A DNA stretch of 6,836 nucleotides from Balneolales bacterium (GTDB lineage Bacteria > Bacteroidota > Rhodothermia > Balneolales > Natronogracilivirgulaceae), in assembly GCA_007135895.1 (NCBI GenBank), contig SLHZ01000015.1:1-6836 (forward strand), written 5' to 3'. Positions 1 to 5,366 of this stretch are shown piece by piece. The translations under genes were made by a program, and so were the position numbers. How positions within the stretch are numbered: the stretch's first letter is position 1; every line of letters begins with the position of its first letter. The notes beneath the pieces are model-generated. The model saw nothing but the letters and a program-made list of their open reading frames with translations, was not told the origin of the DNA and searched no databases.

Positions 1-1077
1 AACCTTGGCACCAGGGTAGATATCATTGGCGAAACGGGACATGTGAAGGTATCCGGTTTCATAGACACTGTTGTGGCGGATGCGTACAAAATTGCCATTA
101 TTGCGGTCAAAACGCGCATGAACAACTTCTCCATCTCCAACGGATCTGATGGGGGTGCCGGTCGGAGCGGCGTAATCAATTCCGTGATGGGGGATATGCC
201 GTCTCAGGACCGGGTGGTATCGACGGTTGGTAAAGCGTGAACTGATACGGGTGTAATCCAGTGGAGCGGCCATGAACTGTCTTCTGAGCGAGTTGCCCTG
301 TTCATCAAAATACTCATCCAGTCCGTCTTGCCTGTAATGAAAAGCATAATAGTCCCGGTTGCGGTGATTGAAGTGTGCCGCCAGGATTCGGCCCATACCG
401 GCTACTTTCCCATCAACCACTTGTTCTTCGAACAGTACCTGAAAATGATCTCCCGGATGGATACGGTAGAAATCAACCTGCCATGCAAAAACATCCGCCA
501 TCCGGTGTGTAAGTTGCGGGTTGACACCAATCTCTCTCATGGTCTGGTACAGGGATCCCCTGATGGTACCGGTTATTTTTCGGGTCTTTATCTGCACCGG
601 TTTGCGATCTTTCTGCACCAAAATGGAATCACCCAGAGCGAATCGTACAAATTGGGTCTGATTTTCTTCGTAGACGATATAGCGCAAACGGCTGTTCTGC
701 TGTTCCCCATCGGGTGAAAAGTAGAGGTGAAGAGGACGGCCTGCCATAATCCTCCGGACATCAAAAATCCCATCCGCGGCCCGGGAGAGTTCATGGATCT
801 CTCTGTGGCTGAGTCCGTGTCTTCTGAGGATGAGGGATAGTGTTTCGTTGCGACGTACCGTCACACGTACTGCATCCAGACTGGTATCGGCACCAAACAG
901 GTCACGCTTAGGAGTGAGAGATTTTTCGGGTTCCGCATGATCTGCAATTTCTGTTTCTTTCGGCGTTTTTTGGGATGTTTGCCCGGGATTCCAGTCGCAG
1001 TGCGAAACCGAAAACATCAAAATCAGTGCTGTAGCGGTAATAAAGTAAAAACGCATCGAATCAAAACGTAAAAACAT
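1..1077 (-). CDS. M23-family murein endopeptidase (MepM-like), 3' end cut by window edge
   Basis: Probable zinc metallopeptidase that cuts peptidoglycan cross-links in the periplasm. The frame is open from the ATG at 1077 to the left edge, giving 359 residues with the C-terminus missing. A hydrophobic segment (about residues 9-26) ends in Cys27, suggesting a signal peptide or lipoprotein anchor. Residues 69-100 resemble a LysM/OapA-type domain. Residues 168-275 resemble the second N-terminal domain of MepM/Csd3 proteins (VFAWQVDFYRIHPGDHFQV). The catalytic domain begins near 277 with SSRF, then the zinc motif HxxxD (H297, D301, in HHGIDYAAPTGTPI) and the conserved His345 in GYLHMS. The final HxH zinc motif would lie beyond the edge, so activity cannot be confirmed. 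A second in-frame ATG at 1056 (Met8) gives a more typical signal peptide, MRFYFITATALILMF, and could be the real start. Neither start has a clear Shine-Dalgarno site. The family is secure; the exact cross-link cut is not. Confidence 0.93.
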   Translation of the reverse strand, partial: MFLRFDSMRFYFITATALILMFSVSHCDWNPGQTSQKTPKETEIADHAEPEKSLTPKRDLFGADTSLDAVRVTVRRNETLSLILRRHGLSHREIHELSRAADGIFDVRRIMAGRPLHLYFSPDGEQQNSRLRYIVYEENQTQFVRFALGDSILVQKDRKPVQIKTRKITGTIRGSLYQTMREIGVNPQLTHRMADVFAWQVDFYRIHPGDHFQVLFEEQVVDGKVAGMGRILAAHFNHRNRDYYAFHYRQDGLDEYFDEQGNSLRRQFMAAPLDYTRISSRFTNRRYHPVLRRHIPHHGIDYAAPTGTPIRSVGDGEVVHARFDRNNGNFVRIRHNSVYETGYLHMSRFANDIYPGAKV

Positions 1078-1163
1078 AAAAAGACGTTTCGTGATCAGGC
1101 AGAAGCCGTAGATTAAATCCCCCAAACACCTAAACTACCATATTTTATATTCAAAAAAAATTG

Positions 1164-3176
1164 TCATCTTTGGCGCAACTGCCATTCCACCTGTTGTCTG
1201 AGCTCCGCCATTCCCGGAAATCCGGGATGAATCTGCTCCAGTCGGTTCAGACCATCCAGAGCGGCATGAAAATCACCACTTAGTGCATGGGCGCCGGAGA
1301 GGTTAAAGAGTGCCTGGGCATCATTCGGGTTGAAACGGAGTGCTTCATTTAAAAGTCGGATCCCTCGTTCGTAATGGCCGTCATTCACCTCGATAGAGCC
1401 CAGCATACGCGTTGTGAAGCTGGTTGGATTCAAGGAATAGGCCTTTTCAAAGTAACTTTTTGCCCGTTCAAAGTCCTGCATGACCTGCAGGAGCAGGCGT
1501 CCTGCATAGACATATGGCGAGTCGTTGTAGGGTTGGTCACGGATGAGTCCTTCGTATTCAAAAATGGCCTTTTCAAAGTAACCCATGGCAATGTAGTGTT
1601 CAGCTATTTCAATTTTGGCCTGATCCCACCGCTTGTCGGAATGGACGACCTGGAAGGCCAGTTCGTCGACTTTATTTTGCGGTTGATAGTTGAAAGGGTA
1701 TCCCTGTTCGTGGCGTTTCGGCAAAAAGGGCCACCCGGTTGTGAGGAAGCGGATACGGTGCCAGACAATTTTTTCATCCAGCTCTGACAGGGTCATCCGG
1801 TCATAATACTCTTGCCAATCTCTTTTATTTCCGGCGATGGCATGCCTGCCCAGATAGCCGGTATTTTCCATCGCTTCATAGAAGACTTTTCCCATCAGGA
1901 AATAGCCATCCCGGTTGGGATGGAGGTGTTCGAGCATGAAGTCAAATCCGGTTATGTTGTTGATGCTGGCCTGTCGCATGGACTCATATACCGGCACATA
2001 ATGGGCATTGCGGGCCGCCGCTGATGTTCGGATGATATCATTGAAAACCGAAGGAGCGCGGAACTTTAATGCATCGAGATCACGGGCCAGCGAGAAGGCG
2101 CTGTAGGCCTGTTCGTAGTTCTGCTGTTCGTAATACCGCTTTGCGTCCCGGAAGACCAGATCAGCGCCGGGATGTTGACCGGTTTCGACGGAGATGAAAG
2201 GCGGCTGATCTTTGAGGTTACTTGCAAGACTGCCGATAAAAACCGGTATTTGCTCTTCCTGAAATCGTTTGAGGATCCTGTCGAGGTTGCTTCGGAACTG
2301 GTTTTTGCCCATCTCAAACGTTTTACTTTCAAGTGTAATGGACTGATTCTGAACCATCCTCTGCATCAGTGTTCCGCCCTCAGGCGGGGACTGGTGCGAA
2401 TTTATGAGTGATGAGAGAGTTTTACTGATGGAGGCAATAACGTCACGTACCAGCATGAATGTTTTGAAACGCTGCAGCTTGAGATAGTATCGGACAAAAC
2501 CGGGGTAGGCTCCGAACTGCTCACTCGACCCCACCCCAAGTGCCCCGTAAAACTCGTTATGTCCGGCATAGATGAAGATGGCATCAGGCTCGTAGCGCAG
2601 GATTTCAGGAATCTGATCATAAAGGGTATAGGTATTGACGGCGGAAGTGCCGATGTTTACCACCTCTACCAGGTATCCGGGCAAGACATCCTGAAGAGCG
2701 TCGGCGGTTACGCGGGAAAAAATACCATTAAATCCGTAGGGGTAACCTGCGGCAGTTGATCCGCCCATCACGAAAATCCGGAATGAGCTGTCGGGTTTTT
2801 CGGCCAGAAAGACGTCATTGGAAAAACCGGGCAATGTTGTCGTGTTAAAGAAATACCTCGCATTGAAGTGGGTGTTGGCAAAGCCGTATTTTCCATCGAA
2901 AAACTCTTCCGGGAAGACGAAGAGCCTGGTATCACCACGGTACTGACCCCATCTCAGCCCTGTTTCCAGCAGAACAAAAAAGAGTACAGGTATAAGCAGG
3001 GTCATGAAAAGAAACAAGGCCTGCCGATTCTTGCTCAGAGGCGGTCTGACCGTGGAGAGATACTCTTCCACTTGCCGCAGCTCAAGATTGAGTTCCCGGG
3101 CGAGTCGCCGCGCGCTCTTGGCGCGAGCCTGGTTACGTATGACTTTTTTCTGTTTGCTGGTCAGTGATTGCTTCAT
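1164..3176 (-). CDS. Membrane-anchored SGNH/GDSL-hydrolase-like protein with C-terminal TPR repeats
   Basis: A 670-residue protein of unproven function, probably an envelope esterase or acyl-group hydrolase. Residues 5-42 are charged and helical, resembling a small helix-turn-helix (SARRLARELNLELRQVEEYL). One membrane segment lies at about 52-72, so the rest should be outside the cytoplasm. The SGNH-like domain spans about 130-440: block I GGSTAAG (candidate nucleophile Ser140), block II NIG (Gly176), block III GHNEF (Asn207), and block V EHLHPN (His419). The usual Asp three residues before the His is Glu416. Residues 339-371 look like one TPR inserted before block V. Four TPR-like units follow at roughly 517-550, 551-584, 585-617 and 618-651, each ending near NP or HP, likely a protein-binding surface. 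It starts 48 nt after the cobalamin adenosyltransferase stop and ends 86 nt before the M23 gene. The substrate cannot be read from sequence. Peptidoglycan or polysaccharide O-acyl groups are only a guess from the neighbour. Confidence 0.9.
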   Translation of the reverse strand: MKQSLTSKQKKVIRNQARAKSARRLARELNLELRQVEEYLSTVRPPLSKNRQALFLFMTLLIPVLFFVLLETGLRWGQYRGDTRLFVFPEEFFDGKYGFANTHFNARYFFNTTTLPGFSNDVFLAEKPDSSFRIFVMGGSTAAGYPYGFNGIFSRVTADALQDVLPGYLVEVVNIGTSAVNTYTLYDQIPEILRYEPDAIFIYAGHNEFYGALGVGSSEQFGAYPGFVRYYLKLQRFKTFMLVRDVIASISKTLSSLINSHQSPPEGGTLMQRMVQNQSITLESKTFEMGKNQFRSNLDRILKRFQEEQIPVFIGSLASNLKDQPPFISVETGQHPGADLVFRDAKRYYEQQNYEQAYSAFSLARDLDALKFRAPSVFNDIIRTSAAARNAHYVPVYESMRQASINNITGFDFMLEHLHPNRDGYFLMGKVFYEAMENTGYLGRHAIAGNKRDWQEYYDRMTLSELDEKIVWHRIRFLTTGWPFLPKRHEQGYPFNYQPQNKVDELAFQVVHSDKRWDQAKIEIAEHYIAMGYFEKAIFEYEGLIRDQPYNDSPYVYAGRLLLQVMQDFERAKSYFEKAYSLNPTSFTTRMLGSIEVNDGHYERGIRLLNEALRFNPNDAQALFNLSGAHALSGDFHAALDGLNRLEQIHPGFPGMAELRQQVEWQLRQR

Positions 3177-3224
3177 GCTACCAATGAGCTGATGGGGTAG
3201 AGGATAAAGGCAGGTTTTGCCGGC

Positions 3225-3767
3225 TCACCGTGGGTTCCATACTACATCGTCAATCCGCTGCGATTTATTTTGAAAACGGGCCATGACAAATAGCAGGTCG
3301 GAGAGTCGGTTAAGAAAGATAAGCGCTTCATCGGAGATTTGCTCATGCTGACGACACGACACGCAATGGCGCTCCGCCCGCCGGCATATGGTACGTGCCA
3401 GGTGCAGGTAGGCCGAAGTGGTCGAGCCGCCCGGGAGAATGAAGGATTTTAGCGGTTCGAGCCTGCTGTCCAGATCGTCAATGATGCTTTCGAGATACCT
3501 GAAATGGTTTTTGGTGATCCGCTCCATGCGTGTCTTTTTGTCGGGTGGTGTTGCCAGGTCAGCACCCAGTACAAAAAGGTCATCCTGGAGCTTTCGGAGA
3601 ATCGGGAGAAGCATGTCATCTGCTCCCGATGCAACGGCCAGACCCAGTACGGAGTTGAGTTCGTCGACGGTTCCATAAACTTCAATTCGAGCGTGATGTT
3701 TGCCCACACGTTGTCCCCCGAAGAGCGAAGTTTGGCCGTTATCACCGGTTTTTGTGTAGATTTTCAT
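3225..3767 (-). CDS. pduO: PduO-type ATP:cob(I)alamin adenosyltransferase
   Basis: Cytoplasmic enzyme that transfers the adenosyl group of ATP to cob(I)alamin, making adenosylcobalamin for B12-dependent mutases, dehydratases or reductases. The 180-residue product matches the usual length of the single-domain PduO/MMAB family. The N-terminal ATP-binding motif is KIYTKTGDNGQTSLFGG (residues 2-18), followed by YGTVDELNS (31-39), LPGGS (111-115), the conserved helix ARTICRRAER (124-133) with catalytic-site Arg and Glu, and LNRLSDLLFVMAR (152-164). I chose the ATG at 3767 because the family begins at this motif. An ATG at 3803 would add 12 unconserved residues overlapping the upstream gene's end. 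The start is 4 nt after the yigZ stop, implying a shared transcript and probably coupled translation. No cobalamin riboswitch is visible, and no other B12 gene is in the window. The symbol follows the family; cobO-like names are also used for this enzyme. Confidence 0.95.
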   Translation of the reverse strand: MKIYTKTGDNGQTSLFGGQRVGKHHARIEVYGTVDELNSVLGLAVASGADDMLLPILRKLQDDLFVLGADLATPPDKKTRMERITKNHFRYLESIIDDLDSRLEPLKSFILPGGSTTSAYLHLARTICRRAERHCVSCRQHEQISDEALIFLNRLSDLLFVMARFQNKSQRIDDVVWNPR

Positions 3768-3771
3768 GTGT

Positions 3772-4407
3772 TTACTTTTTTTTGGGCAGATACTGCGTGT
3801 CAAGCTTTTCGTAATCCAATCCCTTGTGCTTTAGTTGCTGAAGTAAGGAACAGAATACCGGCTCCATTTCATTCCGGCAGCTCAATTTCAGTCTTACCTT
3901 TTCCAGATAGGACTCTTCGTGGATGGTGATATGAAACCGGGTGATCAGCTCCCTGAGGTCATTTTCAAGTTTATAGGGGTACTCGACACGGACAATACGG
4001 CAAAGCTGCAATGGTATCCTGACCGAATTATCAATGGCCATCCGGGCCGCTTCGCGATAGGCGTTAATCAGACCGGGTCTGCCCAGTTTGGTTCCCCCGT
4101 AATAGCGTGTTACCGTGAGCAGGGTTTGAAACAGGCTGTGCGTCCTGAGGACTCCCAGTATGGGCAGACCGGCCGTTCCCGAGGGTTCGCCATCATCCTG
4201 AAAAAACTCACGGTTTCGATCCGGATCCATGCGCCAGGCATAACACAGATGAGTCGCATCCGGATATTTCTTTGCAATTTTTGAAAGTAATTCCTCTATA
4301 TTGACGTCACATGTGACCGGATGAGCATGAGAAAGAAAACGTGATCCACGGTCAGTGTATCTGGCAGATGCCGGATTGACGATTTGATGGGGATCCTGAC
4401 TATCCAT
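3772..4407 (-). CDS. yigZ: YigZ/IMPACT family protein (UPF0029)
   Basis: Member of the conserved IMPACT/YigZ family, a cytoplasmic protein whose bacterial role is poorly defined; the eukaryotic relative IMPACT acts on translation control through GCN2. The 211-residue length is typical. The N-terminal Impact domain covers about 18-125: GSRFLSHAHPV (21-31), ATHLCYAWR (51-59), the signature DDGEPSGTAGLPIL (71-84), and VTRYYGGTKLG (99-109) followed by GLINAYREAA. The C-terminal part (about 140-197) fits the small ferredoxin-like second domain (DUF1949 type) of YigZ proteins. The run LGRPGL replaces the LGTGGL of many homologues, but lies in a variable spot. The gene is first in its minus-strand unit, diverging from tetR across only 25-43 nt, and is followed 4 nt later by the adenosyltransferase. 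The link to B12 metabolism is positional only. Confidence 0.93.
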   Translation of the reverse strand: MDSQDPHQIVNPASARYTDRGSRFLSHAHPVTCDVNIEELLSKIAKKYPDATHLCYAWRMDPDRNREFFQDDGEPSGTAGLPILGVLRTHSLFQTLLTVTRYYGGTKLGRPGLINAYREAARMAIDNSVRIPLQLCRIVRVEYPYKLENDLRELITRFHITIHEESYLEKVRLKLSCRNEMEPVFCSLLQQLKHKGLDYEKLDTQYLPKKK

Positions 4408-4450
4408 AGGTAAAACAGACTCATCGTTGTGAATGCACTATTTAGAAATA
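4408..4450. promoter_or_regulatory. Short divergent intergenic region between yigZ and tetR
   Basis: Two oppositely directed genes start within 25 nt (tetR ATG at 4433) or 43 nt (ATG at 4451) of each other, so at least one promoter must lie here or overlap the coding ends. The stretch is AT-rich on the tetR side. I could not identify convincing -35/-10 or Bacteroidota-type TTTG/TAnnTTTG elements on either strand, and no strong palindrome is present. The call rests on gene layout. Confidence 0.4.
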
Positions 4451-5062
4451 ATGTCGGATAAAAAAAAGTCTATTCTTGATGCTTCGGTCTCCTTGTTTGC
4501 GCAAAAAGGCTACCGGTCAACCACCATAAGGATGATCGCCGGAAAGGCGGAAGTGAACGTAGCCCTGATTTCCTATTATTTCGGCTCCAAACATAATCTA
4601 TTGAGCGCTATGCTGCAGCGCTATATGTCGGAGGTGAAAAATCTTTTGCAACGGATTATTGAGCTCGAATCAAGGCCGGAATTAGTTATTCGAAAATTTT
4701 TCCTTGATTACGCTGACTTCGCTTTTGAGAATCCGGGTACAGTGATTGTGGCACACCGCGAAATGACTCTGCTTAATGAGCATCCCGGGATGGTCAAAGA
4801 ACTGGCGATGAATATGGTCGATCTTCACAAAGCACTCAAGGAAATACTCAAAGAGGCCATAAATTCTCAATCGGACTGCAACATTGACATTGAATTATCC
4901 GTATTAACCTTGAATGCGACCATTGAGAGTTTTTTGGTCCATGCTTTCATGTTCAACCGGGATTGTCCTTTCCTTGATATTGCTCCTGCAACCAGGAGTC
5001 AGATGAAGGAGCGTATGAAAAATCATTTGTCCGTATTACTTGAAAGAATGATTTCAGGCTGA
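4451..5062 (+). CDS. TetR/AcrR-family transcriptional regulator
   Basis: Probable DNA-binding repressor that responds to a small ligand. The N-terminal TetR domain is clear: KKSILDASVSLFAQKGYRSTTIRMIA, continuing into VALISYYFGSK; the helix-turn-helix covers about residues 25-44 counting from Met at 4451. The remaining helical region (about 60-200) is the ligand-binding and dimerisation part, too variable to name a ligand. I prefer the ATG at 4451 (203 residues, MSDKKKSIL) because TetR proteins usually begin just before this helix and the upstream bases are A-rich; the ATG at 4433 would add MHYLEI. The gene lies directly upstream of a TolC-like gene on the same strand, the usual layout of a local repressor of a drug or solvent efflux operon, so control of that operon and of itself is likely but inferred. 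It also diverges closely from yigZ. Confidence 0.93.
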   Translation: MSDKKKSILDASVSLFAQKGYRSTTIRMIAGKAEVNVALISYYFGSKHNLLSAMLQRYMSEVKNLLQRIIELESRPELVIRKFFLDYADFAFENPGTVIVAHREMTLLNEHPGMVKELAMNMVDLHKALKEILKEAINSQSDCNIDIELSVLTLNATIESFLVHAFMFNRDCPFLDIAPATRSQMKERMKNHLSVLLERMISG

Positions 5063-5143
5063 TACTATAACCGGTGTTTCTGCCGGGCAATGTCATCTGA
5101 AAAAACGTTCTTCAAGGAACGACCCAGAAGTTTGCGACGTTTC

Positions 5144-5165
5144 CCGTTTGCACGTGATTAAACGG
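5144..5165. promoter_or_regulatory. Candidate TetR-type operator (inverted repeat)
   Basis: The arms CCGTTT (5144-5149) and AAACGG (5160-5165) are perfect inverted repeats separated by 10 bp, a geometry compatible with dimeric TetR-family binding. The spacer contains CACGTG (5151-5156), itself palindromic but 1 bp off the centre of symmetry. It lies downstream of the tetR gene and just ahead of the efflux gene, overlapping a possible promoter -35/-33 element. I did not find a second copy near the tetR start, which weakens an autoregulation claim. Confidence 0.4.
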
Positions 5166-5178
5166 CTGATTAATAAAA
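5147..5178 (+). promoter_or_regulatory. Possible promoter for the tolC-like gene
   Basis: TTTG at 5147-5150 is followed after 20 bp by TAATAAAA (5171-5178), a partial match to the Bacteroidota pattern TTTG-N19-TAnnTTTG. Read as a sigma70 promoter, TTGCAC (5148-5153) and TAATAA (5171-5176) have 17-bp spacing, but each hexamer matches consensus poorly. The upstream element falls inside the candidate operator, consistent with repression. Sequence support is weak. Confidence 0.25.
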
Positions 5179-5366
5179 AAACTGTAACAGAAAGGCAAAA
5201 TGACAGTTGCGGCTATATGAAAGACGTAATAAACTCGTCAGATGACCGGCAATCATATCGAAGGGATGGTATCCCCGGAAACGGGAGTATTCACAACCGG
5301 ACAAACGGGAGTGCCTGTATCGGGACAAGATCTTTTTATCGGGAAAAAAGGAAACTGCGGACTTAC

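Larger units (their letters stand above)
5063..5366 (+). other. Intergenic/leader region between tetR and the tolC-like gene
   Basis: About 300 nt with no recognisable conserved protein. It holds, in order: a small stem-loop at 5106-5121, a perfect inverted repeat at 5144-5165, an A/T-rich run at 5170-5182 that may be a promoter -10 region, a six-codon ORF at 5200-5220, and a stretch from 5217 that stays open in the tolC frame and could be either 5' leader or an N-terminal extension. No intrinsic terminator with a U-tract follows tetR on the plus strand, so read-through from tetR into tolC is possible. Confidence 0.6.

Noticed and set aside
328..717. A 129-codon plus-strand open frame
   Set aside because: It is antisense to the M23 gene, whose domain pattern is continuous across this stretch.
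1078..1163. Possible promoter for the M23 gene in the AT-rich gap (TTTG, then TAGTTTAG on the minus strand)
   Set aside because: The spacer is only about 14 bp where about 19 is expected, and the downstream element has a mismatch, so it is not supported beyond AT-richness.
3209..3221. Small hairpin GGCA/TGCC between the adenosyltransferase and the SGNH/TPR gene
   Set aside because: The stem is only 4 bp and there is no proper U-tract on the minus strand, so it is not a credible intrinsic terminator.
3504..3929. A 141-codon plus-strand open frame spanning the yigZ-pduO junction
   Set aside because: It is antisense to two well-supported genes and shows no family motif.
5071..5086. CCGG/CCGG stem just after the tetR stop as a terminator
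   Set aside because: The stem relies on two wobble pairs beyond 4 bp and no U-run follows on the plus strand.
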